64,000 nt of DNA from Mesostigma viride (taxonomy: Eukaryota > Streptophyta > Mesostigmatophyceae > Mesostigmatales > Mesostigmataceae). This document shows positions 28,756 through 36,550 of the stretch, piece by piece; within the stretch, counting starts at the first letter, position 1, and every line of letters begins with the position of its first letter. A model generated the notes under the pieces. That model was not told the origin of the DNA and did no database searches. It saw only the letters and a list, made by a program, of their open reading frames with translations. The translations under genes were made by a program, and so were the position numbers. The stretch covers positions 1 through 64,000 of the forward strand of contig RPFO01001592.1 of the NCBI GenBank assembly GCA_009746045.1. The letters are read 5' to 3'.

Positions 28756-29493
28756 TATATAAGTACCTTCCAACAGGAAGAGCCCGGACTTTGACACCGG
28801 GTGTTTGACAGGGACCCCCTGGCTCCTCCCCGCCCGGATTCAGTGGCCACTGAATCCGGGCGGGGAGGAGCCAGGGGGTCCCTGTCAAACACCCGGTGTC
28901 AAAGTCCGGGCTCTTCCTGTTGGAAGGTACTTATATACTGTCACTTTAGATATTTTTTTTGCCCTTATGCTGCCAAACTCTGACACCTCCCCTGGTAACC
29001 ACCGCTCGGCGTGTGATCATTTTTCAAAGATTGACACTTATGCTGGCGTCTGTCACCCACTGGCCCCTGTCACCACCCGAATCGGTGTGTGATGGGGGCT
29101 TTTTTGCATTTAGCCAATAGAAATCGGACACGTGGCACGCTGCATGCCTCTTCGCTGCCCTGTCACCATCATCGGCGGCGCGGAGCGCGCGGGATGTCGT
29201 TTGGAATCTTACGGTATCTTTGCTGGCATCTGTCACCACCACTGTTCGGGGGAGGCGCAGCGCCACCCCTCCACAACCCGGGGCGGGGTGTGCCGGGACG
29301 TAGGTGTGCTGTATACTTGCTGACGTCATCGCTCGTCTTTGCTCACGTCAGCGGCCACATCGACCGGGGTGGCAAGCACGATCTTCCCGTCGCGCATCAC
29401 CCACTTGGCGGGGGGCGTCCACCACTGCAGGCCGGCCCACGGGGGGGTGGCGGCCGCATCCATTAACCACTGCGGACATTTTTTTTTCGGGGG

Positions 29494-30050
29494 CTCTCAA
29501 CACGGCCCCGCCTTGGATAGCCTTCTCCGACCCAAAAAAGAGAAGCCTATCCAATACAACCCCTGCCAACCCCGGCCCATCCATCCGTCACCAGGAAAAA
29601 AAATAGAAGACTATCCAAACTCGACCCCTGACAACCCCTGGTGGGGGCGAGTAAATTTAAGACGCCCTCTCCCGCAGTTCTCGGGCAATGTTCGTGGATA
29701 GGCTTCTCTTGGATAGTCTTCTTTTTCGGGCCCGGCCGCAACTATTATTCCCCCCAGGCCTATACCCTATAGCCTATACCCCCCCCCAAAAAAATTCCTT
29801 ACGCCATAAAATACTTTTTTTTTCTCTCCAAAAAGAAGACTACCAAAAGAAGACTATCCAAATTCCCCCCTCTTAAACCCTGCTCGACCATCGAACAAAT
29901 TTAAGACGCCCTCTCCGGGCATTATCGAGCAATGTTGTTGGATAGGCTTCTCCTTGCCAAAAAAACTGGCGGGGGTGAGAATCCCGTTCGAGCGAGATCG
30001 TGGATAGGCTTCTCAAAAACGGGGGGGAGAAGAACATCCAAGCTCTCCCG
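29494..30050 (+). repeat. 0.56-kb arm repeat, right-arm copy
   Basis: See the outer copy at 25544. Contains CCTATACCCTATAGCCTATACC (telomere-like) at about 29758-29779, and the GGATAG/CTATCC pairs. It ends just before the stop of the minus-strand gene at 30070. Confidence 0.8.
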
Positions 30051-30069
30051 CTGCTCCCGCCCCTCGGCG

Positions 30070-30547
30070 CTACTTGCACTTGGCGAACCCCCAGCTGAAG
30101 AACTTCTTGGCCTTGCACCGCGCGCTCTTCTTCTCCTTGAACGCCTGCATCAGCGCACCGCCCGGGGTGTGCCCCACCACGGCCTTGGTGATCTTGGCGC
30201 CCGCCTTGCTGACCTTGTCGGCCGCCTTGTTGGGAATCATGCCGAACCCGCTCATGAGGCCGCCCAACATGGACACGGGGTTCACGCTGTCCACGATCAT
30301 CGCCTGCACGTTGGTGGCCATTCCGGGTATCGCGTCCTTGAAGCGCACGCGCTCGGCCTTCTCCTCGGCGCGCGGGGGTCTACCGTGTTCGCGGGGGCCG
30401 CGGCCGTGCTGTCCGGCTCCGGGTTGGGGGTGGCCTCGTACGCCACGGCGGCTGCACCGGGGTCCGAGGGGGGGTAGCGGGTTCGGGCATGTTACGCATC
30501 ATGAAGATCACGAACAGCAGGATGATCACGAGCAATAGCATGAACAT
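30070..30547 (-). CDS. N-anchored membrane protein, right-arm copy (frameshifts)
   Basis: Mirror copy of 27151-27628, starting at 30547. The same seven-base G/C run (about 30472-30478) and GC repeat break the frame, and the C-terminal 92 codons are identical in product. The hydrophobic N-terminus and basic, two-cysteine C-terminus suggest a single-pass membrane protein with its tail facing nucleic acid or a partner. I do not recognise a family. Confidence 0.5.
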
Positions 30548-30578
30548 GGAGATGGATAATACTGCGATGGATAATTAC

Positions 30579-30950
30579 TCAGCCCACTGTCGGCCCGCTG
30601 CTTGGAGTGGGGAGCCTCTTTACGGCCGCCACGGCCGGGGTGAAGTCCAGCTTGACGGGGCGACGCCACATCTTGACCAGGAAATACACGAAGTACGCGA
30701 GGATTACGGCCATCAACAGGGTCAGTCTGAACATCCCCTCGTAGGCCCTTACAAACCCGTCTCCCTCTACCCCGTACGTCACCAGAAACCGGAGTGGGGC
30801 CCCCAGCGGGGACTGCACGATGTACTTGAGTGCCCGAAGCACCGGGCCGGGAGGAGGTGGCGGGGGCGGGGGGGTGTAGTACGTGCCGTCCGCCTTCATT
30901 TTTCGGCGCGGTACGTGCGTGGACCCGGGTGGGGACGTGCCCTCTTCCAT
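30579..30950 (-). CDS. Single-pass membrane protein, intact right-arm copy
   Basis: An intact 123-residue protein starting MEEGTSPPGSTHVPRRKM. A proline run (TPPPPPPPPGP) is followed by a helical segment (VLRALKYIVQSPLGAPLRFLV) and a membrane span at about residues 76-94 (LTLLMAVILAYFVYFLV). A basic juxtamembrane stretch (KMWRRPVK) and a soluble tail follow. A TATATATA element lies just before the start (30955-30963). The left-arm counterpart is frameshifted. Probably an envelope or inner-membrane virion protein. Confidence 0.6.
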   Translation of the reverse strand: MEEGTSPPGSTHVPRRKMKADGTYYTPPPPPPPPGPVLRALKYIVQSPLGAPLRFLVTYGVEGDGFVRAYEGMFRLTLLMAVILAYFVYFLVKMWRRPVKLDFTPAVAAVKRLPTPSSGPTVG

Positions 30951-30995
30951 CGTCTATATATATCGCGAGGGACAAAATTGCGAGGGTCACGGGCC

Positions 30996-31307
30996 CTAGC
31001 GCTTCCCCCCCCGGCGCCTCTTGGTCCGCCGTACACGTCGTCGCGCGCGGTGTTGTTGCTGCTCGTGCACCTCCACCACCCACTGCAGCTGGTCGGCCGC
31101 TGCTTGGGCTATGGCCTGGGCCTGGGCCTGGGCGGCCATTTCGGCCTCGATTGCTCTTTGCCGTTCAACGATGCGCATATCCCTGCGCATGGCTTCGAGC
31201 CGGCGCTCGTACGGGTTGCGGTTGTCTCGGGGGAGCCATTGCAACTGGTTGATCACGTGATGACGGCCAGGCGGGTCGCCAGCCGGGAACATTCGTTTTA
31301 CTGGCAT
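30996..31307 (-). CDS. Basic Gln/Ala-rich helical protein, intact right-arm copy
   Basis: An intact 103-residue protein starting MPVKRMFPAGDPPGRHH. A long helix rich in alanine and glutamine (AAQAQAQAIAQAAADQLQWVVEVHEQQQHR, in parts) leads to a strongly basic end (RARRRVRRTKRRRGGKR), which looks like a nuclear-localisation or nucleic-acid-binding tail. It is co-directional with the membrane protein at 30579, 45 nt upstream of it. The left-arm copy is frameshifted. Function is unknown; DNA packaging or condensation is possible. Confidence 0.55.
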   Translation of the reverse strand: MPVKRMFPAGDPPGRHHVINQLQWLPRDNRNPYERRLEAMRRDMRIVERQRAIEAEMAAQAQAQAIAQAAADQLQWVVEVHEQQQHRARRRVRRTKRRRGGKR

Positions 31308-31367
31308 GATACCTATATCACACCTACACTTTTTTCTGCCAGTGTGCCAGCATTAGAGTGCCAGCTG

Positions 31368-31913
31368 TCATACTTTGAAAAGCGGGCTGACAGAGGGCCG
31401 ACAGGGGGTCGGGTCGGCCCGGGCTAGGGTCGGAGGTTTGCGAGGAGTCTTCTTCTGTCGCGGCGGCGGCCGGACCTCTTCCTCCTCGTCCCAGTCGTCT
31501 TCGGACTCGGATTCCGTGTCCGATTCCAACGGGACGTCCGTGTCATCCTCCTCCGTTTCGGTCCCTGTAAGCTCCTCTTCGTTGCCGTCTGTGTCTACCC
31601 TTGATCTATCCTCTTCGTCGTCGTTGATGAAACTGCTGTCATACGACCCGTCTTCTTCGTCCTCTTCGTCCTCCTCGGAATCCTCCTCGCTGAGCTCGTC
31701 GTCGCGGATCCGGTCGCCCTCCGGGTCGTCGGACTCGTACTCATCTTCTGCGAAATCGTCAAGGGGCCTCTCGTCCGGTTCGAAACGCTGGGGCGCTTTG
31801 ATCGCGCGCCCGGACCTCGTGGTCGAGGCGGGGGCTACAGGAGGGGTCGAATCCTTCTTCGTGGAAGTAGAAGGAGCGGGGGCGGAGGGCGGGGTCTTCT
31901 TCTTGGGAGGCAT
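31368..31913 (-). CDS. Acidic, disordered protein crossing the palindrome edge
   Basis: A 181-residue protein starting MPPKKKTPPSAPAPS. After a basic, proline-rich start comes TRSGRAIKAPQRFEPDE, a short motif seen in chromatin- and nucleosome-associated viral proteins. A long D/E/S-rich tract follows (SEEDSEEDEEDEEDGS and more), then a short basic end. The last 20 codons lie inside the right palindrome arm (which ends at 31427), so the C-terminus is created by, or lost at, the palindrome boundary. Acidic tracts of this kind often chaperone histones or basic core proteins; this is an inference. Confidence 0.6.
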   Translation of the reverse strand: MPPKKKTPPSAPAPSTSTKKDSTPPVAPASTTRSGRAIKAPQRFEPDERPLDDFAEDEYESDDPEGDRIRDDELSEEDSEEDEEDEEDGSYDSSFINDDEEDRSRVDTDGNEEELTGTETEEDDTDVPLESDTESESEDDWDEEEEVRPPPRQKKTPRKPPTLARADPTPCRPSVSPLFKV

Positions 31914-31992
31914 GACTTGCGATGGAGGAGGTTACATCCATCGAGGAGAACTTCGACCCCTCCCTGAACGCGCTTTTTTTTCTGGTACGATA

Positions 31993-31998
31993 CTATAC
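31993..31998 (+). promoter_or_regulatory. CTATAC box before the 32006 gene
   Basis: Ends 7 nt before the ATG at 32006, matching the late-type box of the window. Confidence 0.4.
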
Positions 31999-32005
31999 GT
32001 TTTCG

Positions 32006-33244
32006 ATGGCCTCCGCGACTTCGGCGTTCCCGTCCGCGACGTTCGCTTCCGCATACCCGTTCCACACGTCGGTCGCCACGCCGACCTCACGCTCTCCTCA
32101 GACCCAGGCGCGCATCAACGACCTCGCGACCAAGGTGTTCACATCGTACGAGATCCAAAAAATGAGGACATACATCCCCGACCTTCAGTTCAAGGTCGAG
32201 GAGGCGCCGCTCATCCAGTTTAACATGTTGGACACGAACTCGAGTGACGATGTGAAGGCGAAACTCGGTCGCTTCATCGCCGCCGTGTACATGTACGACA
32301 TCCTGACGAATATGATGCGCGATTACAACGAACGCGTGAGGAACGTGACGAGTTCCAATCTGCTCACAACGGATTCCGACGAGGTCGGAAAGATCGCGAC
32401 GGCGCTGCGAGGGTTCAAGGCGGTTTACACAGGAACGGAGAAGGTGTTCCTCCAACGCATCCCCGCGGACGTTCTCGAGAACGCGAAGGCGGGAGGCAAG
32501 GTAATGGTCCCCAGCCCGGGACTTTCGCCCCTTCCGACGACGAAGGTTAAGGTGGGTGAGGATGAGTTAGAAGGTATTCAGATAGATATCAAACTCCCCG
32601 CAGCGGCAGATCTTCCTAAGTACAACTTGGCGAAGGACAAACCTACCGTCGTGTCTGACGATTGTCAGCCGGCCAAGATGATTTACCATCTCGGGTCCGG
32701 AAACATTAACTACACCACTTTTGCGTCCATTCATCACGAGCGTTTAGGGAAATTGGTCCCGGGTACGGACTTCGATAATCCGTTGATCCCGTTCATCCGC
32801 CGAGACATCTTGGCGTTCAACAGGCTCCGAATCGCCATATTGAACGCAATTGATGCGTGGGCCATGACAGACACCGCGCTCAAGTCTGTGACGGCACCCG
32901 AGATTGCTAAAATCGAAATGCCCGACTATCTCAGGACGCTCATGGTCGCCGACCAGAGAGTCAGCGGTCTGCCGCAACCAAGTTGCGGGTCTGGATTCGC
33001 GGGCGTGTTCTACGATGCCGATCCGGCGGATCCGAAGAAGAAGGCGAAGATCGTGGATCCGTACATCGTGGCCGCAGACGGCAGCTTGGTGGAAAATCCC
33101 AGAGCCAAATACGGACCTTACTGTCAGCGCAAGCGGATGACGTCCGATCTTCTGAGTGGCGTCACGACGGGTGGTCCAGGAAGGGTCGCCAATTTCCACA
33201 CGGGGTCGGCCCGGCGCGTGAAGAAGACGACCAGGAGGAGGTAG
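32006..33244 (+). CDS. Uncharacterised structural-type protein, paralogue 1
   Basis: A 412-residue protein. The start at MASATSAFPSATF fits the CTATAC box seven bases upstream; the frame is open 84 nt further up. It shares the following with the next gene (33279): SAYPFHTSVATPTSRSPQTQARI at the start, YEIQKMRTYIPDLQF, VSDDCQPAKMIYHL, RRDILAFNRLRIAILNAID, and a C-terminal block PSCGSGFAGVFYD..DP, AKIVDPYIVAADGSLVENP, AKYGPYCQR. The end is basic (ARRVKKTTRRR). No catalytic motif or membrane span is seen. The late-type promoter and tandem duplication suggest a virion component. I do not recognise a named family. Confidence 0.65.
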   Translation: MASATSAFPSATFASAYPFHTSVATPTSRSPQTQARINDLATKVFTSYEIQKMRTYIPDLQFKVEEAPLIQFNMLDTNSSDDVKAKLGRFIAAVYMYDILTNMMRDYNERVRNVTSSNLLTTDSDEVGKIATALRGFKAVYTGTEKVFLQRIPADVLENAKAGGKVMVPSPGLSPLPTTKVKVGEDELEGIQIDIKLPAAADLPKYNLAKDKPTVVSDDCQPAKMIYHLGSGNINYTTFASIHHERLGKLVPGTDFDNPLIPFIRRDILAFNRLRIAILNAIDAWAMTDTALKSVTAPEIAKIEMPDYLRTLMVADQRVSGLPQPSCGSGFAGVFYDADPADPKKKAKIVDPYIVAADGSLVENPRAKYGPYCQRKRMTSDLLSGVTTGGPGRVANFHTGSARRVKKTTRRR

Positions 33245-33266
33245 GCGTTTTTTTTCTCGTTCAACA

Positions 33267-33272
33267 CTATAC
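33267..33272 (+). promoter_or_regulatory. CTATAC box before the 33279 gene
   Basis: Ends 6 nt before the ATG at 33279. Confidence 0.4.
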
Positions 33273-33278
33273 TACGAC

Positions 33279-34670
33279 ATGTCCGGGAGCGCGTATCCTT
33301 TCTTCACCCATGTGGCCACTCCGACAGGGCGCTCCCCGCAGATGCAGGCGCGCGTCGAGGATTTGGCTTCGAAGATCTTCACGCCGTACGAACTTCAAAA
33401 ACTGCGAACCTATGTTCCAGATATCAAATTTACGGCCGAGGAGGCCAAATTGTATGAACACAATATCATCGACACGGATGTGAATTTTAAGAAGAAGTTG
33501 TGCGAGTTCGTCGCGTCCATCTACGTGTACGACATTTTGGCGAACGCGATGCGGGACATCAACGAGCGCGTCGCCAACGCGACGAAGGAGGGGGTCTTGG
33601 ACACCAGTCGGAAGGAACTGGGAAAGATTGTTAATTCATTGCGTGGGTTCGTGGCGTTAGCGAAGGATAATATGGACTACAGCTTTATGAAGGGTGGTAA
33701 GTGGGTAAAGCAGGGGTACACAGATCCGTTGGAGGGAGATGACATAAATTACGCCGTGTACCTGAACCGCATCCCACTCAATGTGCTTGAACAAATCAAA
33801 AGTTTGGTTGCCATTACTACTCCTTTCTCGACCAGTGTTGACGTCGATAAAGATAAGCTTGTAAGTGTCTTGGCACCAGGTCTCCAGGCACACGGGCAAC
33901 CGCGTTATATCCAGGTATTCAAACTCGATACAGGGTTCCTTCCCGAGTACAACAAGATGATTGACGACAAAAGTGTTTCCGACGATTGTCAGATCAGCAA
34001 GCTCATCCCCCACCTATCCAGGCCTATAATAGACGCTTCTGTCTTTGCCAGGAAACACGTCCAACGGTTCGTTGATTTGGGCATCACAGAATGGATTAAT
34101 CCGACTAGCAAAAAAAGAGTGTCTATAAAAACATTCACGAACATGATTGCGCCTTTCGTCAAACGCGACCTCCTGGCGTTCAACCGCATGCGGTCGGCCA
34201 TCCTCAACCAGATCGATTCCTGGTGGAGGAACCACGGCGCACTCGCCATGGTAGACGGAGGGGTGGCGGACGCGCCGTGGAAGTCGATGGCGCGCATGAT
34301 GAACGCCGACTACCGCGTCAGCGGGCTTCCCCAGCCGTCCTGCCCGCCCGGGTACGGCAGCCTCTTCTTCAACAAAGACCCCTCGGATCCCACCGCCAAG
34401 ATCGTGGATCCGTACATCGTCGCGGCCGACGGCAGTCTCGTCGAGAACCCGAACGCCAAGTACGGCCCGTACTGCCAGCGCAACAAGAACGGGTCTGACA
34501 TCCTTTCCGGCGTCACGAACGCCATGTCCAGCGCGGGCGCCTCGAATCTCCCCAACTTCCACGTCGCCAACGCGTACCGGAAGAAGAGGAGGAGCCACAC
34601 CGCGAAGAGCAAGCGCAAGTCTCGCACGACTCGCACGTGCGGTCGGAACGCGTTCGTGGGCCTCTTGTAA
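33279..34670 (+). CDS. Uncharacterised structural-type protein, paralogue 2
   Basis: A 463-residue protein, the tandem paralogue of the gene at 32006 and 34 nt downstream of it. It shares the same blocks (AYPFFTHVATPTGRSPQMQAR, VSDDCQISKLIPHL, KRDLLAFNRMRSAILNQID, PSCPPGYGSLFFNKDP, AKIVDPYIVAADGSLVENP). It has an extra segment in the middle (about residues 125-165, LAKDNMDYSFMKGGKWVKQGY) and a longer basic tail (KKRRSHTAKSKRKSRTTR). The basic tails of both could contact DNA. Function is unknown. Confidence 0.65.
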   Translation: MSGSAYPFFTHVATPTGRSPQMQARVEDLASKIFTPYELQKLRTYVPDIKFTAEEAKLYEHNIIDTDVNFKKKLCEFVASIYVYDILANAMRDINERVANATKEGVLDTSRKELGKIVNSLRGFVALAKDNMDYSFMKGGKWVKQGYTDPLEGDDINYAVYLNRIPLNVLEQIKSLVAITTPFSTSVDVDKDKLVSVLAPGLQAHGQPRYIQVFKLDTGFLPEYNKMIDDKSVSDDCQISKLIPHLSRPIIDASVFARKHVQRFVDLGITEWINPTSKKRVSIKTFTNMIAPFVKRDLLAFNRMRSAILNQIDSWWRNHGALAMVDGGVADAPWKSMARMMNADYRVSGLPQPSCPPGYGSLFFNKDPSDPTAKIVDPYIVAADGSLVENPNAKYGPYCQRNKNGSDILSGVTNAMSSAGASNLPNFHVANAYRKKRRSHTAKSKRKSRTTRTCGRNAFVGLL

Positions 34671-34687
34671 TTTTACTCTTCGGTGTC

Positions 34688-35266
34688 ATGTCGAAGGAAG
34701 GAGACACGTGTCCTCGCCACATCGCCTTCGCGAACGAGTTGGCCGAGCGCAGGCGCGCCGCGGACGCGTATTGGAACGAAATCAAAAACCGACAGAGTCT
34801 CCGGCACGCCGGGAGGATGATTTACGACGCCCGCGGACACCCGCGCGTGTGCTACGTCAAGGGCGTCAGCCGTCGTCCGACGCTGGCTCCCGACGAGGTC
34901 GAATGCGTCCGTCGGTTCGACGAAATCGGAGAAGCCGCCTTGCGAGGCCAGAAGGTATGGCGAGACTGCGCCGAAGAAGAGCCGCGGACCGGGTGGGTGC
35001 TGTGTTTTCGTTGCAAGAAACCGATGCCCGCCGGGAAAGTAGAGGAATGCGTCCCCATCTCATCCACGCGTCTTTACATGTTTTTCCACTCCGCGTGCTA
35101 TAACCGCTTTTTGTCGTCGAATTCGGACGAGGGCGTCCCGCGAGCCCCGCCGTCCGCGGCGGGCGAGACCGGCGACGACTCGGACCACGTATCCCCTCCC
35201 AGTCCCTGTTTCTCCCCCAAACGCATGTGGGATTTGGACGCCCCCGATTTTTGCAGTTACGACTGA
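34688..35266 (+). CDS. Zinc-binding protein (single treble-clef-like finger)
   Basis: A 192-residue protein starting MSKEGDTCPRHIAF; the open frame begins 17 codons earlier, inside the previous gene. The centre (about residues 103-140) reads LCFRCKKPMPAGKVEEC, then FFHSACYNRF: a CxxC ... HxxC set resembling half of a LIM or a PARP-type finger. The N-terminal part is helical and basic (ERRRAADAYWNEIKNRQSLRH). The C-terminus is serine/proline rich. A DNA-repair or protein-adaptor role is possible but not demonstrated. The gene starts 18 nt after paralogue 2 and was probably duplicated neither with it nor elsewhere here. Confidence 0.55.
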   Translation: MSKEGDTCPRHIAFANELAERRRAADAYWNEIKNRQSLRHAGRMIYDARGHPRVCYVKGVSRRPTLAPDEVECVRRFDEIGEAALRGQKVWRDCAEEEPRTGWVLCFRCKKPMPAGKVEECVPISSTRLYMFFHSACYNRFLSSNSDEGVPRAPPSAAGETGDDSDHVSPPSPCFSPKRMWDLDAPDFCSYD

Positions 35267-35318
35267 CAGACGCGTTCACGGGGCGTGAACTTTTAGGGAG
35301 ATATACCGTAATACGGAC

Positions 35319-35720
35319 ATGTCGCTCACTCAGATGGCCAGGAACATGCGTTCGGGAGCCGGGATCGAGGCGCCGACGCCGAGTTTCGCAAGGTCGGCTC
35401 CCGTCCCGATCGAGCCCGACTTCCCGATGGAGTATTCCGACCCCACGCCGCCGCCCGCACCCCCTCCGATGGTCGAAGCGTCCCATCTCGTCGGGTCGAC
35501 GGTCGTCGAGGGGCGGAAGTCGGCGTATTCCATCGTCGCCGCGTTGGCGGGCGTGTCCGTGACGATCGGCGTGCTGAAGTTCGCGCCGGCCCGGTTTCCT
35601 CGCTGGTTCGAGAACCGCAACACCGGGAAGGTGGACAAGATGCGGGTGAACGTGGCCGGGCTTCTGTCCGGGATCGTGACGTACGGCCTCGTCCTCATGG
35701 CCATCAACTTTCGAAAGTGA
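35319..35720 (+). CDS. Two-span membrane protein
   Basis: A 133-residue protein. The N-terminal 65 residues are proline rich and polar (PDFPMEYSDPTPPPAPPPMVE). Two hydrophobic segments follow: about residues 70-87 (YSIVAALAGVSVTIGVLKF) and 110-128 (VNVAGLLSGIVTYGLVLMAI). The loop between them is basic (RFPRWFENRNTGKVDKMR). A GATATACCG element lies about 15-20 nt before the ATG. The layout is typical of giant-virus internal-membrane proteins. It ends 5 nt before the MITE-like element. Confidence 0.6.
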   Translation: MSLTQMARNMRSGAGIEAPTPSFARSAPVPIEPDFPMEYSDPTPPPAPPPMVEASHLVGSTVVEGRKSAYSIVAALAGVSVTIGVLKFAPARFPRWFENRNTGKVDKMRVNVAGLLSGIVTYGLVLMAINFRK

Positions 35721-35725
35721 CGCGT

Positions 35726-36218
35726 GGCCGGGCCCACTTCAAATGTTCCGCCGTCCAAGCCAAGTGTGTGACACTTTTTCGCTATTTTCGCAAAAAAAAA
35801 ATAAAATTTCGCACGAGTTCGCGTGATTTTCGCGTGATTTTCGCAAAATTTTCACACATTTTCGCACGATTTCGCACGATTTCGCACAATTTTGCATGAT
35901 TTCGCACAATTTCGCATGGATTTCAACCAAGGGTCGTTTTGGGGAGTGACGTTTGACAAAATTTCGCATGAATTCACACACGTTGTGCACATCAAAATTT
36001 TTTACCGTCGACATTTTTCACATGAAATTTCGCACAATTTCAGCAAATTTCGCACAAATTCGCACGATTTCAGCAAATTTCACACGATTTCAGCAAATTT
36101 CGCACAATTTCGCACGATTTCGCACGACGAATCACTCTGCAGAGTGACGATCGTCGAAAAAGTCAAAAAAACGACCAAAAGTGTCACACTTTTCGGAACA
36201 TTTGAAGTGGGCCCGGCC
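35726..36218. mobile_element. MITE-like element with 25-bp TIRs and GCGT target duplication
   Basis: A 493-bp AT-rich insert. Perfect 25-bp terminal inverted repeats, GGCCGGGCCCACTTC plus AAATGTTCCG, lie at 35726-35750 and 36194-36218. The 4-mer GCGT flanks both sides (35722-35725 and 36219-36222) as a target duplication. Inside, after a shorter inner inverted repeat (AAGTGTGACACTTTT), there are many tandem TTTCGCACAA/GA units. It has no open frame of its own, so it would be moved in trans. It lies between two plus-strand genes without disrupting either. Confidence 0.8.
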
Positions 36219-36267
36219 GCGTTTGCGACACGAGGAATATTATTTTGCAATAAAAAACGACGACGAG

Positions 36268-36531
36268 ATGCAAGAAAACGACTACCAAATGCAGAGGTTT
36301 CAACTCATCCAGAGCATCGCGCAATGTAGGGACAAGGCTAGAGAGTTGAGGGCGAAGATGGGCTTGCCCGACGTCCGGCACCCCGTCTTGCCCTCCAATG
36401 ACGAGACGGATCCCGTCCGTCGGATGACGCGGGCGATCGAGATGCTCGAAGACCGGCTGTACGACGCCCGCAACGAGGTGTCGACGCTGCAACGGAGGTA
36501 CCGAGTGTTCGTTCACTCGCAGGCGCAATAA
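36268..36531 (+). CDS. Small coiled-coil protein
   Basis: An 87-residue protein. The start chosen is ATG 36268 (MQENDYQMQRFQ); a longer frame would begin inside the MITE-like element. It is almost entirely helical with charged heptads (IQSIAQCRDKARELRAKM, then MTRAIEMLEDRLYDARNEVSTLQRRYR). It is followed 19 nt downstream by the DUF5764-like gene. A scaffold or oligomerisation role is likely. Family unknown. Confidence 0.5.
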   Translation: MQENDYQMQRFQLIQSIAQCRDKARELRAKMGLPDVRHPVLPSNDETDPVRRMTRAIEMLEDRLYDARNEVSTLQRRYRVFVHSQAQ

Positions 36532-36550
36532 ATGTGAGCGGAACGGTACA

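Larger units (their letters stand above)
26279..31427. repeat. 5.1-kb palindrome (inverted repeat without spacer)
   Basis: Left arm 26279-28846 and right arm 28847-31427 are reverse complements, with only scattered indels (arm lengths 2568 and 2581). The centre GGATTCAGTGGCCACTGAATCC has no loop. Each arm carries three small genes, one 0.56-kb repeat unit and a cluster of GTGACAG motifs. Possible readings are joined terminal inverted repeats of a linear genome, a hairpin telomere copied through, a real inverted duplication, or a fold-back artefact of sequencing or amplification. Confidence 0.9.

Noticed and set aside
31375-32223. A 282-codon plus-strand frame rich in serine
   Set aside because: Antisense of the acidic protein gene: its serine runs mirror the GAG/GAC acidic tract. 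It also crosses into the next gene's start.
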